Positions 8,250 through 16,190 of a stretch of 64,000 nucleotides of DNA are shown here, piece after piece. The position numbers and the translations under genes were made by a program. The stretch is from the NCBI RefSeq assembly GCF_024623725.1, contig NZ_JANKHG010000026.1, positions 162,160-226,159 on the forward strand. Direction: 5' to 3'. The notes beneath the pieces were generated by a model. That model was not told the origin of the DNA. It did no database searches and was given only the letters and a program-made list of their open reading frames with translations. Every line of letters starts with the position of its first letter. The first letter of the stretch is position 1. The stretch comes from Limnobacter parvus. GTDB lineage: Bacteria; Pseudomonadota; Gammaproteobacteria; Burkholderiales; Burkholderiaceae_B.

Positions 8250-8933
8250 TTACTTTCGGATCAGGAACACTTCAAAATGCTTTGCAATTGGGGGGCAGCT
8301 TTCTTCCTGAATGTGTGGTGGCAACTTTCTCAGCGTATGTTTAAATAGCCTGTGCAGCACGTTGATGACACCGTTGATTGTCTTGCTGATTACGAAGTTA
8401 AAGCCCATGAGGTCTTTCGGCGTGTAAACCAGAGGCACCAATGCAGTTTCAATGGCCTCTATCAACAATTCAACGCCTTCGTTAAGTTTTTCGCTTTCCT
8501 TGTTGGCCAGGGCAAACATTACATCGCTGGCACTTTCCGCGTAGGTTGAAGTGACAGGAATCACAATGTAAGGGTGTGTTTGACCATTTAAATTCAATAC
8601 GTGCACCATGTCGTGAAAGTGGTGAATAACGGGCGGTACGCGTTTGTTCGCGATGAACTTGACTAGCCAGCCGATGTAATGTTGTGCTTCACTTTGAACC
8701 TTGTGAATCACCTTTGATGCGTCTTGCAGCATCTTGTCAGCTTGTGTTTTATTCAGTTCGTCCAGCAAATGGGTAAAGCAGGTGTCCAGTAGCTGCACAT
8801 AGGTTTGTGCCAGCAGATCAGCACCCAGTGCTTTGTCTTCATCGCTAATTGGCTTGGCTGCACGCACGTGAAGGGCCTTCATTTCCGTGTATACATTTTC
8901 TGTAATTTGAATAGCAATATAAGGTGTGTTCAT
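8250..8933 (-). CDS. Hypothetical protein, alpha-helical
   Basis: I do not recognise this family. The start at 8933 (MNTPYIAIQITENVYTEMK) gives 227 residues; the longer frame reaches into the promoter of the divergent gene at 9010. The sequence is mostly helical, with histidine-rich motifs HHFHDMVHVLNLNGQTHPY near the middle, and no signal peptide or membrane segment. It converges with the hydrolase operon, ending ten bases after it. The HHFHDMVH cluster could bind metal, but this is speculation. Confidence 0.6.
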   Translation of the reverse strand: MNTPYIAIQITENVYTEMKALHVRAAKPISDEDKALGADLLAQTYVQLLDTCFTHLLDELNKTQADKMLQDASKVIHKVQSEAQHYIGWLVKFIANKRVPPVIHHFHDMVHVLNLNGQTHPYIVIPVTSTYAESASDVMFALANKESEKLNEGVELLIEAIETALVPLVYTPKDLMGFNFVISKTINGVINVLHRLFKHTLRKLPPHIQEESCPPIAKHFEVFLIRK

Positions 8934-9009
8934 GTTGGAATCAGAATGGGTTATTCGAGGTATCTTACACAGTAAAATCACGGCTTGAACAGTCCACGGG
9001 CCACACGCC

Positions 9010-9906
9010 ATGCAATCTCAACCACCTGTTGAATTTACCGACGAAATCAAATCGCTGTTCGTCGAGAAGAATTTACTCAAGGCGCGCGAACGCCTACTTG
9101 ATACCCTGGCCAACAACTGGAACGGGCACAACAATTTGATTGCCTTTACTTATTTGTATGCCGGCGATCGCAGCGAAGACGATTGCAATCAGGCCATGCA
9201 CTGGCTGGAAAAGGGCGTTCTTGCAGGCGAGGTGGATGCCAAAGTGATTCTTGGGCGCTTGTTGATTTCAGGCGAGTTGGGGCAATCCGATTTTCAGCGC
9301 GGCAAGTTGTTGCTTGAAGAGGCAGCAAACAACAATGTGTTGATGGCTGTGCTTACCCTGGTTCAAATACACCACGGCGGAGTGGAAGGGCATTTGGAAG
9401 CCGACACCGACAAGGCCATGCATTACACAAGGCAAGCCGCGGAATTGGGCGATCCGAATTCAGCGTATCGCTTGGCATTGGAACTGGAGCGCGCAGAAGC
9501 CCCCGACCTTGCCAACGCCTTTAAATATTTCGACAAGGCTGCGCAGGGAGGGTTGTCGCAGGCCATGCACAATGTGGGTGTTTACTACCTGCACGGCAAA
9601 GGTGTTTCAAAAAGTGTGACCCTAGCCCTGGCTTATTTGGCTGAGGCAACGAAACTGGGTTCCCCTTTGTCGATGCTGACTTTGGCGTTGCTGTATCTGG
9701 ATGGTGTTGAAGTTCCGAAGGACCGTGGTGTGGCCTTAAGCTGGCTTTACATCTATCAAATACTTTTTCCGGAAACCGACATTCCTGAGCAACTTCAGTT
9801 GCTTCTTGATGAAGTATCTGTCGAAGAACAAAACTTCGCACGAGCAGCGGCTCAGAATTTTATGACGCATCAACTGAATAAATCCCCTACCGGAACCTTG
9901 CACTAA
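9010..9906 (+). CDS. Sel1-like repeat (TPR-type) protein
   Basis: The 298-residue protein has several roughly 36-residue Sel1-type helical repeats. They are visible as AMHWLEKGVLAGEVDAKVILGRL, YTRQAAELGDPNSAYRLALEL, YFDKAAQGGLSQAMHNVGVYYLHGKGV (best match to the consensus) and LAEATKLGSPLSMLTLALLYLDGVEV, each quoted here as a continuous reading of the frame in short form. There is no signal peptide or membrane segment, so it is probably cytoplasmic. Sel1 repeats are protein-protein interaction scaffolds, often in signalling or envelope processes. No catalytic domain is attached and the partner is unknown. Confidence 0.85.
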   Translation: MQSQPPVEFTDEIKSLFVEKNLLKARERLLDTLANNWNGHNNLIAFTYLYAGDRSEDDCNQAMHWLEKGVLAGEVDAKVILGRLLISGELGQSDFQRGKLLLEEAANNNVLMAVLTLVQIHHGGVEGHLEADTDKAMHYTRQAAELGDPNSAYRLALELERAEAPDLANAFKYFDKAAQGGLSQAMHNVGVYYLHGKGVSKSVTLALAYLAEATKLGSPLSMLTLALLYLDGVEVPKDRGVALSWLYIYQILFPETDIPEQLQLLLDEVSVEEQNFARAAAQNFMTHQLNKSPTGTLH

Positions 9907-9957
9907 TCTGCAATACTGCACTTGGGAGTTTTCCCTTAATCCGTTACGAGGACCGCC

Positions 9958-10086
9958 ATGACTGTTTGCCCGATTGCACTTGCTGTTGGTTGTCAAAAAT
10001 GTCCTGCATTTAAAATCTGCCCGGCCAAATCTATCCTGGGTGATCAGCCCAAGGCCAGTGAAAAGCAGCCTGAAAAGAAAAAGTAA
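9958..10086 (+). CDS. Small four-cysteine protein (42 residues)
   Basis: The gene starts at ATG 9958 with GAGGA five bases upstream and ends at TAA 10084-10086, followed 20 bases later by a strong terminator. The product begins MTVCPIALAVGCQKCP and has cysteines at residues 4, 12, 15 and 21, each of three followed by proline or flanked by lysine, then a Lys-rich tail (KQPEKKK). The C-x7-C-x2-C-x5-C layout suggests binding of zinc or an iron-sulfur cluster. I recall similar short ORFs in other Burkholderiales, but cannot name a family. The clear ribosome site, dedicated terminator and ordered cysteines argue that it is a real gene. Confidence 0.7.
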   Translation: MTVCPIALAVGCQKCPAFKICPAKSILGDQPKASEKQPEKKK

Positions 10087-10105
10087 GTTGCGATACTTTT
10101 TCTGA

Positions 10106-10133
10106 AAAACCCCGACTAGTTCGGGGTTTTTTT
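10106..10133 (+). terminator. Rho-independent terminator
   Basis: CCCCGA (10110-10115) pairs perfectly with TCGGGG (10121-10126) around CTAGT and is followed by seven T. It ends the transcript carrying the small four-cysteine gene; four A upstream would extend the stem with the T run. Confidence 0.9.
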
Positions 10134-10258
10134 ACGCCGATAAATTGCGAAATTTGTAAAACAAGGTTTCTTGGGCACGTTGTTTGCGTAATAAACTGCA
10201 AATTCGCCTGTGTAGCACCAACTTGGCGCATCGCTTTTCACAACAAGGAGAACAATGC

Positions 10259-11602
10259 ATGGAAGCACTTACGCAGTTTGTTAACGCAATCAATGGCATC
10301 GTATGGGGTCCCCCCATGTTGATTGCCATCCTGGGGACCGGCCTGTTTCTGCAACTCCGTCTGAAATTCATGCCCATATTTAAAATTGGGATGGGCTTTC
10401 GTTGGGTCTGGAAAAGCAGAACTCCTGAAGCGGGTGCCAAGGGCGACATTACCCCGTATGCGGCATTGATGACAGCGCTGGCGGCCACCGTGGGTACAGG
10501 CAATATCGCTGGCGTGGCCACAGCCATCGCACTGGGCGGGCCTGGTGCCTTGTTCTGGATGTGGATGACCGCGCTTGTTGGCATGGCCACCAAATACGCT
10601 GAAGTGTTGTTGGCTGTGCATTATCGCGAAACGGACGCACGGGGTCAGCAGGTGGGTGGTCCCATGTATGCCATTAAAAATGGTTTGGGCAAGAACTGGA
10701 AATGGCTGGGTTTTGCATTTGCCTTGTTTGGTGGTTTGGCCGGTTTTGGTATTGGCAACATGGTGCAGTCCAACAGCGTGGCAGATGTGTTGAATGTGAC
10801 ATTCGGAATCGAAAAATGGATTTCCGGCATTGTCATGATGGTGCTTGTTGGCTTTGTTTTGATTGGCGGTGTGAAGCGAATTGGTGCAGTTGCACAAAAG
10901 GTGGTGCCATTCATGTGCGTGGCCTACATTGTGGCGTCGTTGGTCGTACTGGGCATCTACATTCAGGAAATCCCCGCAGCCTTTGCTTTGATTATCGAAA
11001 GCGCCTTTAATCCAGTGGCTGCCACGGGCGGTTTTGCAGGTGCGGCAATCATGCTCGCCATTCGCTACGGCGTTGCTCGCGGTATTTTCTCAAATGAGGC
11101 AGGTTTGGGAACAGCCGGTATTGCACAGGCTGCAGGGCAGAGTAAAAACCCGGTGGAGTCAGGCTTGATTGGGATGATGGGTACATTCATCGACACCATT
11201 ATTGTGTGCACCATGACGGGCTTGGTCATCATTGTGACTGGGGTGTGGAGCAGTGGGGCGAATGGTGCAGCGCTTAGTTCCAGTGCCTATGCCGCAGGCC
11301 TGCCTGGTGTGGGTGAATATGTGTTGGCCATTTCTTTGGCATTTTTCGCATTCACCACCATTTTGGGCTGGTCATATTTTGGTGAAAAATGCTGGGAGTT
11401 TATTGCCGGAACGGCCATCACCTTGCCGTACCGTGTGCTGTGGACTGGCTTTGTGTTCGTAGGCGCCGTTACTCAGCTCGACTTTGTGTGGTTGGTGGCA
11501 GACACGCTGAACGCTTTCATGGCGCTGCCCAACCTGGTTTCCTTGTTGCTGCTGTCTCCGGTCATCGCAAAGCTGACCAATGAGTATTTCGCCAACAAAT
11601 AA
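10259..11602 (+). CDS. Alanine/glycine:cation symporter (AGCS family)
   Basis: The ATG at 10259 follows AAGGAG by ten bases and gives 447 residues. About ten or more hydrophobic helices are visible. The segment GGPGALFWMWMTALVGMATKYAEVL matches the AGCS signature (key residues P-G-A, M-x-M, K-Y-A-E); MYAIKNGLGKNW and FSNEAGLGTAGIAQAA are also family-typical. The protein sits in the inner membrane and imports alanine or glycine with sodium. The gene is monocistronic, between a terminator and a long hairpin shared with the convergent transporter remnant. Confidence 0.9.
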   Translation: MEALTQFVNAINGIVWGPPMLIAILGTGLFLQLRLKFMPIFKIGMGFRWVWKSRTPEAGAKGDITPYAALMTALAATVGTGNIAGVATAIALGGPGALFWMWMTALVGMATKYAEVLLAVHYRETDARGQQVGGPMYAIKNGLGKNWKWLGFAFALFGGLAGFGIGNMVQSNSVADVLNVTFGIEKWISGIVMMVLVGFVLIGGVKRIGAVAQKVVPFMCVAYIVASLVVLGIYIQEIPAAFALIIESAFNPVAATGGFAGAAIMLAIRYGVARGIFSNEAGLGTAGIAQAAGQSKNPVESGLIGMMGTFIDTIIVCTMTGLVIIVTGVWSSGANGAALSSSAYAAGLPGVGEYVLAISLAFFAFTTILGWSYFGEKCWEFIAGTAITLPYRVLWTGFVFVGAVTQLDFVWLVADTLNAFMALPNLVSLLLLSPVIAKLTNEYFANK

Positions 11603-11613
11603 GCAAAGTGTCA

Positions 11614-11662
11614 AAACATCAACTTCTACACCTTCAAGCTGAATGGTGTGAAGTTGGTGTTT
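11614..11662. terminator. Long hairpin between convergent genes
   Basis: AAACATCAACTTC (11614-11626) pairs with GAAGTTGGTGTTT (11650-11662) with one wobble, and ACACC/GGTGT extends the stem inward past a one-base bulge. It lies just past the symporter stop and overlaps the last codons of the convergent gene. There is no strong T run, so terminator activity is only probable. Confidence 0.5.
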
Positions 11663-12311
11663 CTGTCGTAATAATCTTCGTTCTCTGCACGCTTTAATTT
11701 GGCGACTATCCAGTAGGTCAGGGGTGTCGCCAAAATTTCCCAACTTGTTTTCAACACATATTGAGTCAGCGCCACAGTGATGATCTGGTCGGTGCTCATG
11801 ATTCCCCAGAACGCGATGGTGTAGAACAAGGCTGAATCAATGAATTCGCCCACCACGGTGGAACCGATGGTGCGCGTCCACAGCCATTTGCCCTGGGTCC
11901 AGATTTTCATTTTCGCCAACACAAAACTGTTGATGAAGCTTCCACTCCAGAAAGCAATCAGCGAGGCCAGCACAATACGCCAGGTGTTACCAAACACGCT
12001 TTCAATGGCAGGTTGCCTGTCGGCCCAGAAGGGGGCAAGTTCACTACGGTAAAAGCCATTACCGATGCGAAAGCCAGCGCACCAAAGCCAGCCCACACTG
12101 CGCGGCGGTCACGGCCATAACCATACACCTCGGTCAAAATGTCGCCAAAAATATAAGAAATCGGGAAGAAAAGTACCCCGGCTGCGAATGTGACCGTACC
12201 CACCACGGGCAGATCCAACTCGGAGATTTTTGCGGGGCCGATCAGGTTGGAGCACAGCAGCACCGCCACGAAGGCCACCAGAACGAACTCATAATATTTG
12301 TATTGGCGCAT
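11626..12311 (-). pseudogene. yhhQ: Queuosine precursor transporter (YhhQ/VUT family), frameshifted
   Basis: Two overlapping frames together make one YhhQ-type transporter. The first starts at 12311 (MRQYKYYEFVLVAFVAVLLCSNLIG), quoted to show the family-typical N-terminus, and runs to VVNLPP; the second resumes with APFWADRQP and runs to 11626. The join falls at five consecutive C on the coding strand (12031-12035), where one base appears to be missing relative to an uninterrupted frame. Family features on both sides are intact (FPISYIFGDILTEVYGYG before; SGSFINSFVLAKMK and GEFIDSALFYTIAF after). The family imports preQ0/preQ1 for tRNA queuosine. This is either a recent frameshift or a base-calling error in a homopolymer. 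Confidence 0.82.
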
Positions 12312-12370
12312 CTGAAACTTATCCTGTGGGTAGTGAGTACGAATATAGATCGTATATGTAGTAATTACAG

Positions 12371-12385
12371 TAATAATGATTATTG
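12371..12385. promoter_or_regulatory. Candidate Fur box
   Basis: TAATAATGATTATTG matches the 7-1-7 Fur consensus TGATAATGATTATCA at 12 of 15 positions and contains a perfect AATAATGATTATT palindrome. It lies between the divergent transporter and DUF4331 genes, 87 bases before the DUF4331 start. An AT-rich promoter could give part of this match by chance. Confidence 0.45.
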
Positions 12386-12471
12386 TGGTAACGGTATGCG
12401 AAATCTATACTCATGTTGCAATAACTGCGCTGTGGTTATTGGTGTCACCAATTGAAACAGAGGATGGAAAG

Positions 12472-14082
12472 ATGTACACATCAATGAAGAAAGGCACACC
12501 AAAAAACAATAAAAAGTTTACCAAAAGTATTTTAGCAGGCAGCCTGTTGGCTGTTGTCAGCGTTGCTGCGTTGGCTTCTAGCCATCGCGAAGCGCCTTCC
12601 ATTACCACCACACCGAAGGTAGACGGAACAGATTTTTACATGTTCCGAAGCTATGAAGCAAACCGGTCCAATTTTATTACTTTGATCGCAAATTATCAGC
12701 CTTTGCAGGATGGTTATGGCGGCCCGAACTATTTTTCGATGGACCCCAACGCTCTGTACGAAATTCACATCGACAACGATGGCGATGCGCAAGAGGAAAT
12801 TACATTTCAGTTCAACTTCCGCAATACATTGCGCGATTTGAAGCAAACCATTGGAGGCGAATCCGTCAGTATTCCTTTGATTCAGCAGGGCGGTGTGGCC
12901 AATGTGGGCGACACGAATTTGAATTTGAATGAAACCTACACAATGACTGTGGTGCGTGATGGCCGCCGAAACGGCAACCGCACTGTCGTTTCGAAAACTG
13001 GTGGAAATTCAACACTTGAAAAACCAGTGGACTACATTGGTGAAAAAACTTTGGGTAACGCAGCGGCTTACCAAGCGTATGCGGATGCTCATATCCACAC
13101 TGTCACGATTCCTGGATGTTCAGCAGGTACCAATCAAGCCCGCGTTTTTGTAGGCCAGCGCCAGGAAGGTTTTGCTGTGAACTTGGGTACCATTTTTGAC
13201 TTGGTGAATGCACCTTTTGGAGTAATTTCAAACCGTGCCAATGCCAACGCTGCATTTGAAAATTCCATTCAAGACAAAAACGTGACCAGCATTGCCTTGG
13301 AAATTCACAAAGATTGTTTAACTCCTGGAACTGAAGACGTAATTGGTGGATGGACAACCGCCAGCGTGCGTCAGGTTCAAATTGGTGACGGTGTACCAGC
13401 GCAAGGCCACCAAACGGCAGAGAAAGTCGGTGGTGCTTGGGTACAGGTATCACGCTTGGGTATGCCTTTGGTGAATGAAGTGGTGATCGGTTTGAAAGAC
13501 AAAGACCGGTTCAATGCTTCTAAGCCAAGCGGTGATGGTCAGTTCTTGACCTATGTGTCTAACCCCACCTTGCCGCAGCTGATTAGTTTGGTGCTTACCC
13601 AAAGCCCCGCTTCAGCGCCTACAAACTTTCCAAGAACTGATCTTTTGAATGTTTTCTTGGCTGGTATTGAAGGTGTAAACCGACCTGCGAATGTCACCTT
13701 GTCAGAAATGCTGCGTTTGAACACTGAAACCATGCCAACGGCAATTGGGGCCCAAAACCAGTTGGGCTTGGCCTTTGGTGATGCGGCAGGTTTCCCGAAC
13801 GGTCGTCGACCAATCGATGACGTAGTGGACATTTCACTGGTTGCTGTAATGGGCGGCCTTTGTGTGGCCAATGGAACGGGCAACACGTTTGGTTTGAACA
13901 CGGTGCCTGGTACCAACTTGTCATCCACTTGCGCACCTTCCAGTGTTCCCTTGGGCAATACATCGCTAAGTATTCACGACGCTGTGGAGCAGGCACGTGT
14001 GCCCTTCATGAATCGCTTTCCGTTCTTGAGCACACCCACGCCGGGTTCAGGCACGCCTGCACCAACGCAAACCACGCTTTAA
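12472..14082 (+). CDS. DUF4331 domain-containing exported protein
   Basis: I chose ATG 12472 (MYTSMKKGTPKN) because AGAGGA lies seven bases upstream; the frame is open further up but without a ribosome site. The 536-residue product has an N-terminal export segment (SILAGSLLAVVSVAALA), followed at once by SSHREAPSITTTPKVDGTD, the hallmark start of DUF4331. DFYMFRSYE and EIHIDNDGDAQEEITFQF are also typical. The family is found in the periplasm or at the surface of many bacteria, and its function is unknown. A small lipoprotein gene follows after 12 bases in the same operon. Confidence 0.85.
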   Translation: MYTSMKKGTPKNNKKFTKSILAGSLLAVVSVAALASSHREAPSITTTPKVDGTDFYMFRSYEANRSNFITLIANYQPLQDGYGGPNYFSMDPNALYEIHIDNDGDAQEEITFQFNFRNTLRDLKQTIGGESVSIPLIQQGGVANVGDTNLNLNETYTMTVVRDGRRNGNRTVVSKTGGNSTLEKPVDYIGEKTLGNAAAYQAYADAHIHTVTIPGCSAGTNQARVFVGQRQEGFAVNLGTIFDLVNAPFGVISNRANANAAFENSIQDKNVTSIALEIHKDCLTPGTEDVIGGWTTASVRQVQIGDGVPAQGHQTAEKVGGAWVQVSRLGMPLVNEVVIGLKDKDRFNASKPSGDGQFLTYVSNPTLPQLISLVLTQSPASAPTNFPRTDLLNVFLAGIEGVNRPANVTLSEMLRLNTETMPTAIGAQNQLGLAFGDAAGFPNGRRPIDDVVDISLVAVMGGLCVANGTGNTFGLNTVPGTNLSSTCAPSSVPLGNTSLSIHDAVEQARVPFMNRFPFLSTPTPGSGTPAPTQTTL

Positions 14083-14094
14083 GAGGACAGCACC

Positions 14095-14334
14095 ATGAAA
14101 CCTAAAAGCAAACTTGGACTGGCAGCGGGTGGGGCATTGTTGCTTACCCTAGCGGCCTGCGGTGGCGATGGTTCACCGCTTAATATCAGGGCAGCGGGCA
14201 GTGACGGAAATATCAATGCGACTGAAGCTCGGGCACTTTTAAGAAACGCCCCGGAAACCGGCGAGCCTGATGATGTTAGCAATTTAATGCTGGCTACTTC
14301 TGAAACGGCAGAGCCATTTGATTTGCCTGATTAA
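14095..14334 (+). CDS. Small lipoprotein, hypothetical
   Basis: This 79-residue product begins MKPKSKLGLAAGGALLLT and has a clear lipobox LAAC with Cys22 as the lipidation site. The mature part is about 58 residues, acidic, and without a recognised domain (EARALLRNAPETGEPDD). It starts 12 bases after the DUF4331 gene with GAGGA upstream and is followed by a strong terminator, so the two form a short operon. It may be a partner or anchor for the DUF4331 protein; that is inference from position. Confidence 0.75.
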   Translation: MKPKSKLGLAAGGALLLTLAACGGDGSPLNIRAAGSDGNINATEARALLRNAPETGEPDDVSNLMLATSETAEPFDLPD

Positions 14335-14361
14335 ATTAATGATTTGATTCAGTGCGCATGG

Positions 14362-14397
14362 AAAATCCCGCAGCTCAAAAGGCAGCGGGATTTTTTT
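14362..14397. terminator. Bidirectional Rho-independent terminator
   Basis: AAAATCCCGC (14362-14371) and GCGGGATTTT (14385-14394) form a perfect 10-bp stem with A and T runs on the two sides. It serves the DUF4331-lipoprotein operon on the plus strand and probably the convergent gene ending at 14396. Confidence 0.9.
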
Positions 14398-15091
14398 ATT
14401 CTGCGTTCAAAATTACTGACAAAAACTGACTTTTGTAGGCTGTGCCGTTTTCTTCAGTGGTCAAGGCCCGTAGCAGAGCTTCCCCTCTGGGTTGTAACAG
14501 CAAAGTGACTTTGCCAGTGGCATCAGTTTTGGACCACAAGGTAATCGGGGTCTCTGGGTACTCAAGGCCAACGGGTAAGTCAGGTACAGCTTGGCCGTTC
14601 TTGTACACATAGATGTTGTCGCTGTCGCCAGGCAAACTTACGAATTGCGCAATCGCCGGGTTGTACAAAGCGCTATCAATTTTAATCGGTTGAATCTGCG
14701 CAGTCTTGAAATACTCTTCGTTGAACTTCTCGCTGCCCAACACCTTGTTGACCAGCGCTTTGTCCACTTTGTTTTCTTCAAAGTGCTGCGCGCCTTGGCG
14801 GGGCGACAATTCAATCAAGCTGGTTTTCAATGTGGCCAAACAATTCGTGGGGCGTTCTTTGTACACATAGCGAATGCTGTTTTCGTCAAAGGCTAAATTA
14901 AAAATTTCGCCTTGGGCGTCAACACACCTTACGGCGTCCACATATTGACCTTTCACCGTAATTTCCTTGGCCGGGAAGTTGTGCCCAGTGGACAGGCCCA
15001 TGCTTTGTTGGCCCGGCTCTATCCAGGTCAGGTGTGCCATGGCTGGAGCGCTGGTACTAATAAAGAGCAATGCAATCAGTTTCTTCAACAT
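14396..15091 (-). CDS. Periplasmic protein, DUF4198/NikM-like (tentative)
   Basis: The start at 15091 gives 231 residues with signal peptide MLKKLIALLFISTSAPAMA, cleaved to leave a mature N-terminal histidine (HLTWIEP). An exposed N-terminal His after cleavage, and the later pattern PITLWSKTDATGKVTLLL, resemble the metal-associated DUF4198/NikM-type periplasmic proteins. Two cysteines (RCVDAQG and TNCLAT) may form a disulfide. The family link is weak and the protein could be another Ig-like periplasmic protein. It is convergent with the DUF4331 operon and shares its terminator. Confidence 0.55.
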   Translation of the reverse strand: MLKKLIALLFISTSAPAMAHLTWIEPGQQSMGLSTGHNFPAKEITVKGQYVDAVRCVDAQGEIFNLAFDENSIRYVYKERPTNCLATLKTSLIELSPRQGAQHFEENKVDKALVNKVLGSEKFNEEYFKTAQIQPIKIDSALYNPAIAQFVSLPGDSDNIYVYKNGQAVPDLPVGLEYPETPITLWSKTDATGKVTLLLQPRGEALLRALTTEENGTAYKSQFLSVILNAE

Positions 15092-15148
15092 AACAACTTT
15101 GGTGCCGCAGGTTAGAATCATTTAACAGTACTACACAACGGATCAATC

Positions 15149-16186
15149 ATGGCGAAAACCGCTGCCACAGCGCCCAAAGATTTGGCTTCCCAGCTGCTTG
15201 AAGCTGAAGTTGCTTTCTGGCTTCTGAACCTGAAGGGTAAGAGGTTCCAGGCCATGTTGGCCGATGAGTTGGGGTATGTACTGGACCGGTTTGAACACAT
15301 TTTGTTGAAAGATGCGGTTGACCAGAAAAAGGTAAAAGCCACAGCACAGCGATATGCCGTTGAAATGGAAATTGGTGGTGCCATTCCTGAACTGTTTGGC
15401 GAAATCGCCAACCGTATTTTCGAGTTTCCTGCCAGCCGCACCACGAAAATTGGCGAGGTGGTTTCTGATTCAATTGCCACTGAGTTCATCGAGAAAATCT
15501 TCGAACAAGATGGTGTGTTGGATCATGCGGTCACCAATATTCGCAACAGCACGCCTTTCCGTCATTTTTTATCCGATGTTATTTTCACTGTGCTCAAAGA
15601 CTATGTGTTTGAGCAAAACAACTTGATGAAGTTCACCAGTGTGGCAAGCAGCACACGGAAGGTTCGTGAATGGCTAAGTACCAAAGCCCCTGATTTGTCG
15701 GAGGGGCTTGAAGACCGCGTGCGCAACCTGATGGAAAGCGGTGTTAAAAGTTCGCTGGAAATGGTGGATGAAACCCTGGACAACGAGCAGTACCGGGAAA
15801 ACGCCATGAACAGCGCGTTGGCTTTTTGGGATGTGGTTCGCGAGTGGCCGCTAACGGCCTACCGCGATTACCTGACTGAACAAGACTTGCAAGAATTCAT
15901 GGTGATGGGCTATGAATTCTGGCTTGAGTTTCGCAACACCGAGTATTTGAAATCATGCATTGATTTGGGCGTTGACTTTTTCTTTGAAAAGTACGGCGAG
16001 CAGTCGTTGCAAGACTTGCTAGACGACATAGGCGTTACCCGTGAAATGATTCTGGAGGAAGTAGACCATTACATTCCAGACCTTGCTGCCTTGCTGATCA
16101 AGGAAGGTGTTGCAGAAGGCTTTTTGCGCCGCAATCTGCAGCGCTTTTACAGCAGCAAGAAGGTGCAAGACCTTCTTGCGCCTTGA
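15149..16186 (+). CDS. Conserved-looking hypothetical, all-helical
   Basis: I do not recognise this 345-residue protein. It is acidic and appears almost wholly alpha-helical, with no signal peptide or membrane span. Features are an N-terminal stretch LEAEVAFWLLNLKGKRFQ, a middle segment RKVREWLSTKAPDLSEGLE, and a C-terminal run VGRNLQR-like end reading FLRRNLQRFYSSKKVQ. Tandem helical hairpins of similar length suggest a repeat-like bundle. It starts 57 bases from the divergent periplasmic gene and ends five bases before the convergent esterase gene. Codon use looks like that of the neighbours. Confidence 0.6.
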   Translation: MAKTAATAPKDLASQLLEAEVAFWLLNLKGKRFQAMLADELGYVLDRFEHILLKDAVDQKKVKATAQRYAVEMEIGGAIPELFGEIANRIFEFPASRTTKIGEVVSDSIATEFIEKIFEQDGVLDHAVTNIRNSTPFRHFLSDVIFTVLKDYVFEQNNLMKFTSVASSTRKVREWLSTKAPDLSEGLEDRVRNLMESGVKSSLEMVDETLDNEQYRENAMNSALAFWDVVREWPLTAYRDYLTEQDLQEFMVMGYEFWLEFRNTEYLKSCIDLGVDFFFEKYGEQSLQDLLDDIGVTREMILEEVDHYIPDLAALLIKEGVAEGFLRRNLQRFYSSKKVQDLLAP

Positions 16187-16190
16187 TTAT

